This document shows positions 52,104 to 61,456 of a DNA stretch of 64,000 nt, piece after piece; position 1 is the first letter of the stretch, and each line of letters begins with the position of its first letter. The DNA lies in contig JACKBJ010000006.1 in assembly GCA_020634625.1 (NCBI GenBank), positions 1 through 64,000 of the forward strand. Reading direction: 5' to 3'. Source of the DNA: Caldilineae bacterium. Its GTDB lineage: Bacteria; Chloroflexota; Anaerolineae; Epilineales; Epilineaceae. The translations under genes and the position numbers were made by a program. The notes under the pieces are model-generated. The model had not been told where the DNA came from. It searched no databases and was given only the letters and a program-made list of their open reading frames with translations.

Positions 52104-53957
52104 ATGAACCGAACGATGCGCGCCCCTCGGCGCAACTGGATCCTCTGGCTGGTGGTCATCCTCAGCGTCGGCTTGCTGACCCTGACCTACCAGGCCAGCC
52201 AGGATGTCCGCCCGCTGTCCCTGACCGATCTCGCCGCCCGCGTCCGCGCCGGCGAGGTCGAGCGCATCGCCCTGGCCGGCGACGAGTCGCGCGCCTTCGT
52301 CACGCTCAAGGCCGAAGAGGGCGAGCCCGCGGTCCGTCAGATCGTGCGCAAGGAGCGGGGCATCGACACGCTCCTGGGGCAGGCCGGGCTCACGCGCCAG
52401 GACCTGGACGCCGGCGGGGTCGCCTACGAGGTCTCGCGCACCAGCGGGCTCTCGGGCCTGGCGCCGCTCCTGGGCACCCTGATCCCCTTCGCCCTGATGA
52501 TCGGCTTCCTGGTCTTCATGATGCGCCAGGCCCAGTCGGGCAACAACCAGGCCATGAGCTTCGGCCGCAGCCGCGCCCGCCTGCTGACCGGCGACACGCC
52601 GACGGTCACCTTCGGCGACGTGGCCGGGGTCGAGGAGGCCAAGCAGGAGCTGTCCGAGGTGGTCGAGTTCCTGAAGGAGCCGGAGAAGTTCATCGCGCTG
52701 GGCGCGCGCATCCCCAAGGGCGTCCTGATGGTCGGCCCGCCGGGCTGCGGCAAGACCCTGATGGCGCGGGCGGTGGCCGGCGAGGCGGGGGTGCCCTTCT
52801 TCAGCATCTCGGGCTCGGAGTTCGTGGAGATGTTCGTGGGCGTCGGCGCCAGCCGGGTGCGCGACCTCTTCGAGCAGGCCAAGAAGCACAGCCCCTGCAT
52901 CATCTTCGTCGACGAGATCGACGCGGTGGGCCGCCAGCGCGGCGCCGGGCTGGGCGGCAGCCACGACGAGCGCGAGCAGACGCTCAACCAGATCCTGGTC
53001 GAGATGGACGGCTTCGACACCGACACGAACGTGATCGTGGTGGCGGCCACCAACCGGCCCGACATCCTCGACCCGGCGCTGCTGCGGCCGGGCCGCTTCG
53101 ACCGCCGCGTGGTCATCGACCGGCCCGACATGAACGGTCGCCGCGCCATCCTCGACACCCATACGCGGGGCAAGCCGATCGCCGCCGATGTCGATCTCGA
53201 CCTGCTGGCCAAGCAGACGCCGGGCTTCTCGGGCGCCGACCTGGAGAACCTGGTCAACGAGGGGGCCATCCTGGCGGCGCGGCGCAATGGCCGAACCATC
53301 ACCGGGGCCGACCTCGACGAGGCGACCGACAAGGTGCGCTATGGTCCGGAGCGCCGCAGCCGGGTCATCGGCGCCAAGGAGCTGGAGATCACCGCCTACC
53401 ACGAAGCGGGACATGCGCTGGTGGTGTACCTCCTGCCCGACTGCGATCCGGTCCACAAGATCACGATCATCCCGCGCGGGCTGTCGGGCGGCATGACCAG
53501 CTTCCTGCCGGACGAGGACCGCTACCTCCAGAGCCGCAGCCGCTTCAAGGCCAGCCTGGCCGCGGCGCTGGGCGGGCGTCTGGCCGAGGACCTGGTCTTC
53601 GGGGACATCTCGACCGGTGCCTCGAGCGACCTGGAGTTCGTCACGCGCACGGCGCGTGAGATGGTCACCCGCTACGGCATGAGCGAGCGGCTCGGCCCGA
53701 TCACCTTCGGTCAGAAGAACGAGCTGGTCTTCCTGGGCCGCGAGCTGTCCGAGCAGCGCAACTACTCCGAGGCGGTCGCCCGGCAGATCGACCAGGAGGT
53801 CCGGCGCATCGTCGGCGATGCCTACGAGCGTGCCCGCGAGACCCTGGCCCAGAACATGGACAAGCTGCACGCCATCGCCCGAGCGCTGATGGAGGTCGAG
53901 ACCCTCGACCGATCGGCCTTCGAGGCGCTGATGGAGGCCACCCCGACGGCGGCCTAG
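52104..53957 (+). CDS. ftsH: ATP-dependent zinc metalloprotease FtsH
   Basis: A 617-residue FtsH. There are two membrane helices (about 12-29 and 120-140) with a short extracytoplasmic domain between them. The AAA domain has Walker A GPPGCGKT (211-218), Walker B IIFVDEIDAVG and the second region of homology ATNRPDILDPALLRPGRFDR. The zinc protease domain has HEAGH (433-437) and the later LVFGDISTGASSDL that supplies the third ligand. It degrades misfolded membrane proteins and some regulators. GGAGG lies 12 nt before the ATG; a -10 TATATT is at 52025-52030. The extreme 3' end overlaps the convergent CinA-family gene by 4 nt. Confidence 0.96.
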   Translation: MNRTMRAPRRNWILWLVVILSVGLLTLTYQASQDVRPLSLTDLAARVRAGEVERIALAGDESRAFVTLKAEEGEPAVRQIVRKERGIDTLLGQAGLTRQDLDAGGVAYEVSRTSGLSGLAPLLGTLIPFALMIGFLVFMMRQAQSGNNQAMSFGRSRARLLTGDTPTVTFGDVAGVEEAKQELSEVVEFLKEPEKFIALGARIPKGVLMVGPPGCGKTLMARAVAGEAGVPFFSISGSEFVEMFVGVGASRVRDLFEQAKKHSPCIIFVDEIDAVGRQRGAGLGGSHDEREQTLNQILVEMDGFDTDTNVIVVAATNRPDILDPALLRPGRFDRRVVIDRPDMNGRRAILDTHTRGKPIAADVDLDLLAKQTPGFSGADLENLVNEGAILAARRNGRTITGADLDEATDKVRYGPERRSRVIGAKELEITAYHEAGHALVVYLLPDCDPVHKITIIPRGLSGGMTSFLPDEDRYLQSRSRFKASLAAALGGRLAEDLVFGDISTGASSDLEFVTRTAREMVTRYGMSERLGPITFGQKNELVFLGRELSEQRNYSEAVARQIDQEVRRIVGDAYERARETLAQNMDKLHAIARALMEVETLDRSAFEALMEATPTAA

Positions 53958-54532
53958 TCGGGCGCCACGGCCCTCGCCGCCCCGCGTTCGCGGACGGCGA
54001 CCGACAGCATCTCCAGGGCGGCCGCGGCGGCAGCCAGCCGAACCGCCTGGCGGTCGCCGCGGAAGCGATGCCGCGCCGCCCGGCTGCCCTCCGGCCCGGC
54101 CAGGCCGATCCAGACCGTTCCGACCGGCTTTCCGGGCGTGCCGCCGCCGGGTCCGGCGACCCCGGTGATGCTCACGGCGAGGTCGGCCTCGAGGCGCGCC
54201 CGAAGACCGGCGGCCATCGCGCGCGCCACCGCCTCGCTGACCGCGCCCTGGTACGCGAGCAGCTCGGGCGCGACCCCCAGCAGGGCCACCTTGGTCGCGT
54301 TGGCGTAGGCCACCACCCCGCCCAGGTAGTAGTCCGAGCTGCCGGGCGCGGCGGTCAGCAGCGCCCCGAGCCAGCCGCCGGTGCAGGACTCCGCGGTCGC
54401 CAGGCGGAGCCCGGCGGCGCGCAGCGCCGGGCCGAGCTCGAGCGCCAGCGTCGAGGCCCGCTGCTCCAGCTCGGAACACCCGATCGTGGGCTCGGCCCGG
54501 ATCGGGTCAGAATCGGGTTCGGGACCTGACAT
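53954..54532 (-). CDS. pncC: CinA-family nicotinamide-nucleotide amidohydrolase
   Basis: A 192-residue single-domain CinA C-terminal protein: LRLATAESCTGGWLGALLTA, YLGGVVAYANATKVALLGV, GAVSEAVARAMAAGLR, SITGVAGPGGGTPGKPVGTV. This is the PncC fold that deamidates nicotinamide mononucleotide to nicotinate mononucleotide, feeding NAD recycling. It lacks the N-terminal domain of full-length CinA. The catalytic Ser/Lys region is present. GGAG lies 7 nt before the ATG. The gene is divergent from pckA and tail-to-tail with ftsH. Confidence 0.9.
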   Translation of the reverse strand: MSGPEPDSDPIRAEPTIGCSELEQRASTLALELGPALRAAGLRLATAESCTGGWLGALLTAAPGSSDYYLGGVVAYANATKVALLGVAPELLAYQGAVSEAVARAMAAGLRARLEADLAVSITGVAGPGGGTPGKPVGTVWIGLAGPEGSRAARHRFRGDRQAVRLAAAAAALEMLSVAVRERGAARAVAPD

Positions 54533-54571
54533 GTCGCGCTCCAGAGCTTCAAGCGGGAGCGTCGATTGTGC

Positions 54572-54577
54572 TACACT
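54572..54577 (+). promoter_or_regulatory. -10 box of pckA
   Basis: TACACT lies about 105 nt before the pckA ATG; the -35 is weak. The start codon at 54682 has GGAGGG 7 nt upstream. Confidence 0.35.
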
Positions 54578-54681
54578 CGCCCTGTTTGATCAACGTGTGC
54601 CAGGCGCGCGTCGATCGGCTCAGCACCGTCACGCGCGGTCCGGCCGTGCCGCGCGCCAAGCGCTCGCCGGAGGGATGAAGC

Positions 54682-56286
54682 ATGCCACAAGAACACGTGG
54701 GCCCCGCCCGCTTCGGGCTCGATGCCCAGGGACTCGATCCGAAGCAGGAGGTCTATTGGAACCTGCCGGCCGCGCAGCTGATCGAGCAGGCCGTCCTGCG
54801 CGGCGAGGGCCAGCTGGCCGCCACCGGCGCCTTCGTCGCCAACACCGGCGCGCACACGGGGCGCTCGCCCAACGACCGCTACATCGTGCGCGAGCCGGCG
54901 AGCGAGGCGGACGTCTGGTGGGGCGAGGTCAACAAGCCGATCTCGCCCGAGACCTTCACGCGCCTGGCCGACGCGGTGCGTCGGGCCCTGGAGGCCGAGG
55001 ACCTCTTCGTGCAGGACCTGCACGCCGGCGCCGATCCCGGCTTCCAGCTCAACGTGCGGGTGCTCAGCAACAGCGCCTGGCACGCCCTATTCGCCCGCAA
55101 CATGTTCCGCCGGCTGGCGCGCGCCGAGATGGATCGCTACTCGCCCGACTGGACGGTTTTGCACGCGCCCCAGGTCCAGGCCGATCCGGCCCGCGACGGC
55201 ACCCACTCCGGCACCTTCGTCATCATCAGCTTCGCCGAGCAGACCGTGATCATCGGCGGCACCCGCTACGCGGGCGAGATCAAGAAGTCGATCTTCTCGG
55301 TGATGAACCACCTGCTGCCCGCGCGCGGCGTCTTCCCGATGCACTGCTCGGCCAACGTCGCCAAGGGAGGCCGCGACACGGCGCTCTTCTTCGGGCTCTC
55401 GGGCACGGGCAAGACCACGCTCTCGGCCGACCCGGACCGCCCCCTGATCGGCGACGACGAGCACGGCTGGAGCCCGATGGGCGTCTTCAACTTCGAGGGC
55501 GGCTGCTATGCCAAGGTCATCCGGCTCAACCCCGAGGTCGAGCCCGAGATCTATGCCGCCACCGAGCGCTTCGGCACCATCCTCGAAAACGTGGTGATCG
55601 ACCCGCTCACGCGCCGCCCCGACTACGACAGCGATGCGCTGACCGAGAACACCCGCTCGAGCTATCCGCTCGACAGCCTTCACAACGTGGTCGCGGGCGG
55701 TCGGGCCGGGCATCCGCGCAACGTGGTCTTCCTGACCGCCGACGCATTCGGGGTGCTGCCCCCGATCAGCCGCTTGAGCCGCGAGCAGGCGATGTACCAC
55801 TTCATCTCGGGCTATACGGCCAAGGTCGCCGGCACCGAGCGGGGCATCACCGAGCCCAAGGCCGCCTTCAGCGCCTGCTTCGGAGCGCCGTTCCTGCCGC
55901 GTCACCCGGGTGTGTACGCCGCGATGCTCGGCCGCCTGATGGACGAGCACGACGTGACGGTCTGGATGGTGAACACCGGCTGGACCCGAGGACCCTATGG
56001 CGTGGGCAGCCGGATCCACCTGCACCACACCCGGGCCATGGTTCGCGCGGCGCTGGCCGGCGAGCTGGACGAGGTCGACTACGCGCCCGACCCGGTCTTC
56101 GGGCTCGCGGTGCCGGCGCACGTGCCCAGCGTCCCGAGCAACCTGCTCTCGCCGCGCGACTCCTGGGAGGACGGCGCCGACTATGACCGCAAGGCCGCCG
56201 AGCTGGCCGCCATGTTCCGCGCCAACTTCGAGAAGTACGCCGACGGCGTCGACGCCAGCGTCGTCGCCGCCGGCCCACAGCTCTGA
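54682..56286 (+). CDS. pckA: Phosphoenolpyruvate carboxykinase (ATP)
   Basis: A 534-residue ATP-type PEPCK, which converts oxaloacetate and ATP to PEP, CO2 and ADP. It shows GAHTGRSPNDRYIV, the substrate site AGEIKKSIFSVMN, the P-loop GLSGTGKTTLS (about 238-247) and the metal-binding IGDDEHGW. Further on are ENTRSSYPL, the adenine-binding part FISGYTAKVAGTE and the C-terminal NTGWTRGPYGVGSRI. Length and motifs are normal for the family. It is followed after 52 nt by mdh; the pair supports gluconeogenesis or an anaplerotic route from malate to PEP. A hairpin lies between the two genes. Confidence 0.96.
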   Translation: MPQEHVGPARFGLDAQGLDPKQEVYWNLPAAQLIEQAVLRGEGQLAATGAFVANTGAHTGRSPNDRYIVREPASEADVWWGEVNKPISPETFTRLADAVRRALEAEDLFVQDLHAGADPGFQLNVRVLSNSAWHALFARNMFRRLARAEMDRYSPDWTVLHAPQVQADPARDGTHSGTFVIISFAEQTVIIGGTRYAGEIKKSIFSVMNHLLPARGVFPMHCSANVAKGGRDTALFFGLSGTGKTTLSADPDRPLIGDDEHGWSPMGVFNFEGGCYAKVIRLNPEVEPEIYAATERFGTILENVVIDPLTRRPDYDSDALTENTRSSYPLDSLHNVVAGGRAGHPRNVVFLTADAFGVLPPISRLSREQAMYHFISGYTAKVAGTERGITEPKAAFSACFGAPFLPRHPGVYAAMLGRLMDEHDVTVWMVNTGWTRGPYGVGSRIHLHHTRAMVRAALAGELDEVDYAPDPVFGLAVPAHVPSVPSNLLSPRDSWEDGADYDRKAAELAAMFRANFEKYADGVDASVVAAGPQL

Positions 56287-56289
56287 AGC

Positions 56290-56315
56290 GGGTCCGCGCC
56301 AATCCGCGCGGACCC
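56290..56315 (+). terminator. Intercistronic hairpin between pckA and mdh
   Basis: A perfect 10-bp stem (56290-56299 with 56306-56315) and a 6-nt loop, with no T run after it. It may attenuate read-through or shield the pckA message from 3' decay, leaving the two genes expressed at different levels. Confidence 0.6.
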
Positions 56316-56338
56316 CTGTCCACGTCAAGGAGAAGCCC

Positions 56339-57319
56339 ATGCAGACGCCCATCACGGTCGCGGTCACCGGCGCGGCCGGCAACATCGGCTATGCCCTGCT
56401 CTTCCGGATCGCCAACGGCGACCTCTTCGGCCCGGACCAGCCCGTGCGGCTCAAGCTGCTCGAGATCACGCCGGCCATGTCCGCGCTCGAGGGCGTGGCG
56501 ATGGAGCTCGACGACTGCGCCTTCCCCCTGCTGACCGGCATGGATCTCAGCGACGAGGCGACCAGCGCCTTCGACGGCGCCAACTGGTGCCTGCTGGTCG
56601 GCGCACGCCCGCGCGGTAAGGGCATGGAGCGCAAGGACCTGCTGCAGGCCAACGGCGGCATCTTCACCGTCCAGGGCAAGGCGATCAACGATCGCGCGGC
56701 CAGCGACGTGCGGGTGCTGGTGGTCGGCAACCCGGCCAACACCAACTGCCTGATCGCCATGTCCAACGCGCCGGACCTGCCGCGCGAGCGCTTCACGGCC
56801 ATGACCCGCCTCGATCACAACCGGGCCCGCAGCCAGCTGGCCGCCAAGGCCGGCGTCTCGCTGGCCGAGGTCGATCGGGTCACCATCTGGGGCAACCATT
56901 CGTCGACCCAGTACCCGGACGCCTATCACGCCCGGATCGGCGGTCGGCCGGCGGCCGAGGTCATCGGCGACGAGGCCTGGATCCGCGAGACCTTCATCCC
57001 GACGGTGCAGCAGCGCGGCGCGGCCATCATCAACGCCCGCGGACAGTCGAGCGCCGCCAGCGCGGCCAATGCCGCGATCAACCACGTGCAGACCTGGCAC
57101 CGGGGCACGCCGGCCGACGACTGGGTCAGCATGGCCATCCCGTCCACCGGGGACTACGGTTCGCCCGAGGGCCTGATCTTCAGCTATCCGGTCCGGGTCA
57201 GCGGCGGCGTCTACCAGGTGGTTCAGGGCCTCGAGCTGTCGGACTTCGACCGTGCCAAGATCGCGGCTACGGGCGCCGAGCTGCTCGAGGAGCGCGAGGC
57301 GGTGGAGGCGATGCTGTAG
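56339..57319 (+). CDS. mdh: Malate dehydrogenase (NAD-type)
   Basis: A 326-residue malate dehydrogenase that interconverts malate and oxaloacetate with NAD. It shows a Rossmann loop TGAAGNIGY, the substrate-binding GARPRGKGMERKDLL, VVGNPANTNC, RLDHNRARSQLAAKAGV, and the catalytic His in WGNHSSTQYPD (His187). The pattern is that of the cytosolic-type two-domain enzyme found in many Gram-positives and Thermus. AAGGAG lies 6 nt before the ATG. Its last 53 nt overlap the convergent SWIM gene. With PEPCK upstream it forms a C4-to-C3 module. Confidence 0.95.
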   Translation: MQTPITVAVTGAAGNIGYALLFRIANGDLFGPDQPVRLKLLEITPAMSALEGVAMELDDCAFPLLTGMDLSDEATSAFDGANWCLLVGARPRGKGMERKDLLQANGGIFTVQGKAINDRAASDVRVLVVGNPANTNCLIAMSNAPDLPRERFTAMTRLDHNRARSQLAAKAGVSLAEVDRVTIWGNHSSTQYPDAYHARIGGRPAAEVIGDEAWIRETFIPTVQQRGAAIINARGQSSAASAANAAINHVQTWHRGTPADDWVSMAIPSTGDYGSPEGLIFSYPVRVSGGVYQVVQGLELSDFDRAKIAATGAELLEEREAVEAML

Positions 57320-58304
57320 CCTCGACATCGAAGGCCAGGCCGAGCGCCCGTTCCGAGATGCGGGCGTAGGCCGGGCCGAGGATCCGGGCCAGATCGCCGT
57401 CGACGAAGCCGGGCGGGCCGAGCTGCCGCAGCAGGGCCAGCGGCAGCTCGGGCGCCCTCGGCCGCGTCGGGAACGGCTCCAGGCTCCGGCCGGCGCTCCA
57501 GAAGTCGTCGAGCAGATCCTCGAGCGCGGGCGCGGCCGGCGTGGGATCCACCGGGCCTTCGCCCAGGAGCTCGGCGACGCAGGAGCCGCGCAGCGTCAGC
57601 AGCAGCTCGGGCGCTGCCTCCAGCGCGTCGCCGAAGGCCGTCAGCGCTGTCGCGGCGTGCGCGCAATCGGGTGCCTGGCCGCAGGCGCAGGCGATCAGGT
57701 AGTCGTCGCGGGATGCGGGCCAGAGATCGGCGCCGGCCTCGGCCAGGCGCTCGCCGAGCTCGGCCGGGAGGCGGCCCTCGCGCAGGGCCGCGGCCAGATC
57801 CGGCGCGCCGGCCAGCGCGGCACGCGCGCGTGCCAGCGCCGCACCGGGCAAGGGCCAGAGGGCCAGGTGGAGCCGCAGGGTCGGCCCCCCGGTCGGTCCG
57901 AGATCGAGCGCCAGGCCGATCTCCGGGTGGCCGTCGCCCCCCGGCCCCGCCTCCGGGTCGGCCTCCGCGACCGATCCTCGCGCGGATGCCGACTGCGGGC
58001 CGGGTGCCGGCGCGCTCGTCCGGGCCCCGGCATCGGCGATCGAGGTCAGCCGCTGGCCGGCCTCGCGCGCCCTGCGGCCGGTCTCGAGCCAGGCTGCGCC
58101 GAAGGCGGTCTCCAGGCCCAGGCGCCAGCGCGCCGACCAGCCCCCGGCGTCGACCGGGCCGTCGGCATCGCCGTCGACCCGCGGTGCTCGACCCGGGCGC
58201 TGCGATGCCCCCGGGGGCCGCATCGCGGCTTGGGCGTCCGCAGCCGGTTCGGGTCGACCCGAACGGTCGACCCGCCCCCGCGGCCGGCGCTCGGTCGGCC
58301 TCAC
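57267..58304 (-). CDS. SWIM zinc-finger protein, partner of SNF2 helicase
   Basis: A 345-residue protein of the SWIM zinc-finger family. The finger has Cys206-x-Cys208-x5-Cys214-x-His216 (YLIACACGQAPDCAHAATAL), followed by ELLLTLRG, the usual continuation in SWIM proteins that sit beside SNF2 helicases. Flanking regions are Ala/Pro/Arg-rich and poorly conserved. It probably binds nucleic acid or partners the helicase. The GTG at 58304 overlaps the helicase stop (GTGA), showing tight coupling, and the C terminus overlaps mdh on the other strand. The true start cannot be much later, since the helix WLETGRRAREAG precedes the finger. Confidence 0.85.
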   Translation of the reverse strand: MRPTERRPRGRVDRSGRPEPAADAQAAMRPPGASQRPGRAPRVDGDADGPVDAGGWSARWRLGLETAFGAAWLETGRRAREAGQRLTSIADAGARTSAPAPGPQSASARGSVAEADPEAGPGGDGHPEIGLALDLGPTGGPTLRLHLALWPLPGAALARARAALAGAPDLAAALREGRLPAELGERLAEAGADLWPASRDDYLIACACGQAPDCAHAATALTAFGDALEAAPELLLTLRGSCVAELLGEGPVDPTPAAPALEDLLDDFWSAGRSLEPFPTRPRAPELPLALLRQLGPPGFVDGDLARILGPAYARISERALGLAFDVEATASPPPPRAPRAARRP

Positions 58305-61300
58305 GAGGCCAGCGCCTCGGCGCCCAGCGCGACCAGCTGACGCAGCTCGGCGGCCGAGAGCTCGGTCAGCCAGTCCTCGCCACCGCCGACCACACGCTCG
58401 GCCAGGGCGCGCTTCTGCTCGAGCATCGCATCGATCCGCGCTTCGAGCGTGCCCTGGCAGACGAACTTGTGCGCCGTCACCGGCCGCGACTGGCCGATCC
58501 GGTAGGCCCGGTCGGTGGCCTGATCCTCGACGGCCGGGTTCCACCAGCGGTCGAAGTGGAAGACATGGCTGGCCCGGGTGAGGGTCAGGCCGGTGCCGCC
58601 GGCCTTGAGCGAGAGCAGCAGCACCGGCGGTCCCGCCGCGTCATCCTGGAAGCGCCGCACGATGCGCTCGCGCAGGGCGGCCGGCTGGCCACCGTGTAGG
58701 AAGAGCACTTCGCGTCCGATGCGCTCGCGCAGCCAGCCGCGCATGAGGCCGCCCATGGCCGTGTACTGGGTGAAGACCAGGGCCGCCTCGCCCTCGCCGA
58801 CCAGCTCCTCGAGCATCTCGGCCAGGCGCGGTAGCTTGCCGCTGCGTGCCGCCTCGGCGTCGTCGATGGCGCCGGCTTCGATCTGGCCGAGGTATTGCGC
58901 CGGATGGTTGCAGACCTGCTTGAGCCGGGTCAGCATGGCCAGGACCCGTCCCCGTCGCGCCAGGCCGACGCTGGCGTCGACCTCGGCAAGGGCCTCGCGC
59001 ACCACCGCCTGGTAGAGCAGCACCTGCTCGGGGCTGAGGTGGCACCAGACGCGGACCTCCTGCTTCGGCGGCAGCTCGGCGGCGATCTCCGGGTCGCGTT
59101 TGAGGCGGCGCAGGATGAACGGGGCGCTGAGGCGCCGCAAGCGCCGCAGGGCCGCCTCGTCTCCGTGGCGTTCGATCGGTAGCGCGATCTCGCGTTGGAA
59201 GCGGCGCGCCGGCCCGAGATGACCCGGCAGGACGGTGTCGACGATCGACCAGAGCTCCGCGAGGCGGTTCTCGATCGGCGTGCCGGTGACCGCGAAGCGC
59301 CAGTCGGCGTCCAGCGCCCGCGCGATGCGCGCCTGCTGGCTGCGCGGGTTCTTGATCTGCTGCGCCTCGTCCAGGATCAGGCCCTCCCAGGCGCGGGGCG
59401 AGAAGAGGGCTCGATCGTGACGGAGCAGGGCATAGCTGGTGAGCACCAGGTCGACCCCGTCGAGGCCGGCCGCGAAGGCCGCGCCCCGCGGCCGGTCCGG
59501 CCCCTGATGGGTCCGCAGCACCAGCGAGGGTGCCCAACGTGCGGCCTCGTGCGCCCAGCTCGAGACGACCGAGGTCGGCGCCACCAGCAGCACCGGCGCG
59601 GCCGGCCGGCCGCCGCGCTCCGACCGCAGGTGCAGGATCAGCGCCAGCATCTGCAGGGTCTTGCCCAAGCCCATGTCGTCGGCCAGGATGCCGCCGCCGG
59701 CCGCCGATCGCAGGAAGGCCAGCCAGGCCAGGCCGCGCAGCTGGTAGGGCCGCAAGCGGGCCGTCAGGCCGGGCGGCGCGGGGATCGCGGGCAACTCCAG
59801 CTCGCCGCGCAGACGGCACAGACGCTGGTCGAGCCAGCCACTGGCTTCGACCGCGATCAAGGGCAGCCCGTCGACGGCGCTCTCGGCGCCCAGGCCGTAG
59901 GGCAGGGCCTCGGCCAGGCGGCGCCAGGGTCGGTCCGTGCGCAGGATGCGCTGCGCCGCGGCCAGCTGATAGGGATCGAGGCGCAGCCAATGGCCGTCGA
60001 CGCGGGCCAAGGGGCCGCGGGCCTCGGCCAGGGCGGCCAGCTCGGCGTCGCCCAGCGGACGGTCGCCCAGGGTCAGCTGCCACGCGAAGCGTGCCGCCGC
60101 GTCAAGGGCGCGCCTCCCGGCGACGGGCTCCGGCTCCACGCCTTCCAGGCGCAGCCGAACGCCCAGACGGGCTTCCGGTCGGTCCCACCATTCCGGGGCC
60201 TCGACGCCGAAGCCGGCCGCACGCAGGATCGGCGCGGCCTCCTCCATGAAGGCATGCGCCTCGCTGGCCGAGAGCAGGGCCTTGCGCGGGTTGCGCCGCG
60301 CCAGCGCACGGCGCAAGGCGGGCACCAGGCGCGCGGCCCAGGCCAGACCCTCGGCCAGGGTGGTGGCAGGCCGCTCGAAGCGCCGACCGAAGACGTCCAA
60401 GGGTTGGTCGCCCGAGCGCCAGGCAGCCTCGGCCGGGGCATCCAGCTCCGGCGCGTCGTCGGCCTGCAGGCGAAAGTGCAGTTGCCAGCCGGCCGTGTCG
60501 ACGTCACTCGCCTCGGGGGCTTGGAGGCGCAGGGCGACTCGGCAGCCGGCGCCTCGGGGCGGTTCGAGCCCGGCCAGCCAGGCGCGATGCGCGCGCGACA
60601 GGTCGGCCAGCGGCTCGGCGGGGATCCGGAGTACGGCGTCGACCTTCGAGAGAGCGGCCAACCACGTGCCGGCCGGCCCGCCTGGCAGCGCATCGGCGGC
60701 GGTGGCGCCATCCGGAAGCCAGGATCGGCAGGCCGCATCGACGAGCGCGGACAGAAAGCCGTCCAACAGGGCCTCGGGCGTGGGGGTCGACCGTTCGGCG
60801 CCCGCTCGACAGATGGCCGGCATCGTGTCGATCAGCCGAGCGCGCCGGGCCCGGTCCTCGGGACGGGTGAAGGCGGGCAGCCAGCAGGCCAGCATCCCCG
60901 TCCCCTGCGGATCCGATGCCAGGCCGGGCAGAAACTGCTGTCGGGCGAGCAGCTCCAGCGCCAACCAGGCCGCCGCCCGCCAGAAGCGGAGATCGTCGCC
61001 CAGCACGAGGCCGGCCGGCAGCGTGTTCGGACCGGGCAGCCGCAGCAGCGTCGCGAGGGCGTCGACCGGTGCCAGGGCGGCGCCGTCGACGGTCCATAGA
61101 TGCAGCGACGATGCGACGGCCGCGCCTTCCCCCACGAGACCGTCCGGCACCGACTCCCGATCCACGTCGCGTTCCAGCCGGTGTGCCGGCGAGGCTTCGG
61201 GCGCTGCCGCGCTGCCCGGGAGGCGCAGGACGACACGTCGGTCCCGCACGCGAGCCGGATCGACGGATGCGCCGGCGGTTTCGAGCAGCTTCAGCAGTGC

Positions 61301-61456
61301 AGCGGTCGACGCCGCGAAGGGATGGGCAGCGGCGTCGAGACGACGCGCGGGCTCCGACCTGGGCTTGCGGATCGCGCCCGTCTCGGCCCAGAAGAGCAGG
61401 CTGTCGGACGGTGCGTCTCCGGCGAAGGCGCACCAATGGGCGTGCAGGACGGGCAT
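58301..61456 (-). CDS. SNF2-family DNA helicase with SNF2-associated N-terminal domain
   Basis: A 1051-residue SNF2 ATPase. The N-terminal half is the poorly conserved SNF2-associated region found in the bacterial family. The ATPase core begins near RLRPYQLRGLAWLAFLRSA, with Walker A DDMGLGKT (about 595), a DEAQ-type box ILDEAQQIKNP (about 698), AVTGTPIENRL, then the C-lobe GTGLTLTRASHVFHFDRWWN and the final arginine motif DRAYRIGQSRPVTAHKF. These enzymes translocate on dsDNA in repair or remodelling; bacterial versions often travel with a SWIM protein, as here. The ATG at 61456 has no strong Shine-Dalgarno. Confidence 0.92.
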   Translation of the reverse strand: MPVLHAHWCAFAGDAPSDSLLFWAETGAIRKPRSEPARRLDAAAHPFAASTAALLKLLETAGASVDPARVRDRRVVLRLPGSAAAPEASPAHRLERDVDRESVPDGLVGEGAAVASSLHLWTVDGAALAPVDALATLLRLPGPNTLPAGLVLGDDLRFWRAAAWLALELLARQQFLPGLASDPQGTGMLACWLPAFTRPEDRARRARLIDTMPAICRAGAERSTPTPEALLDGFLSALVDAACRSWLPDGATAADALPGGPAGTWLAALSKVDAVLRIPAEPLADLSRAHRAWLAGLEPPRGAGCRVALRLQAPEASDVDTAGWQLHFRLQADDAPELDAPAEAAWRSGDQPLDVFGRRFERPATTLAEGLAWAARLVPALRRALARRNPRKALLSASEAHAFMEEAAPILRAAGFGVEAPEWWDRPEARLGVRLRLEGVEPEPVAGRRALDAAARFAWQLTLGDRPLGDAELAALAEARGPLARVDGHWLRLDPYQLAAAQRILRTDRPWRRLAEALPYGLGAESAVDGLPLIAVEASGWLDQRLCRLRGELELPAIPAPPGLTARLRPYQLRGLAWLAFLRSAAGGGILADDMGLGKTLQMLALILHLRSERGGRPAAPVLLVAPTSVVSSWAHEAARWAPSLVLRTHQGPDRPRGAAFAAGLDGVDLVLTSYALLRHDRALFSPRAWEGLILDEAQQIKNPRSQQARIARALDADWRFAVTGTPIENRLAELWSIVDTVLPGHLGPARRFQREIALPIERHGDEAALRRLRRLSAPFILRRLKRDPEIAAELPPKQEVRVWCHLSPEQVLLYQAVVREALAEVDASVGLARRGRVLAMLTRLKQVCNHPAQYLGQIEAGAIDDAEAARSGKLPRLAEMLEELVGEGEAALVFTQYTAMGGLMRGWLRERIGREVLFLHGGQPAALRERIVRRFQDDAAGPPVLLLSLKAGGTGLTLTRASHVFHFDRWWNPAVEDQATDRAYRIGQSRPVTAHKFVCQGTLEARIDAMLEQKRALAERVVGGGEDWLTELSAAELRQLVALGAEALAS

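Noticed and set aside
57267..58544. Extended version of the SWIM gene starting inside the helicase gene.
   Set aside because: The extra 80 residues are the shadow of the helicase 3' end. The GTG overlapping the helicase stop is a normal coupled start.
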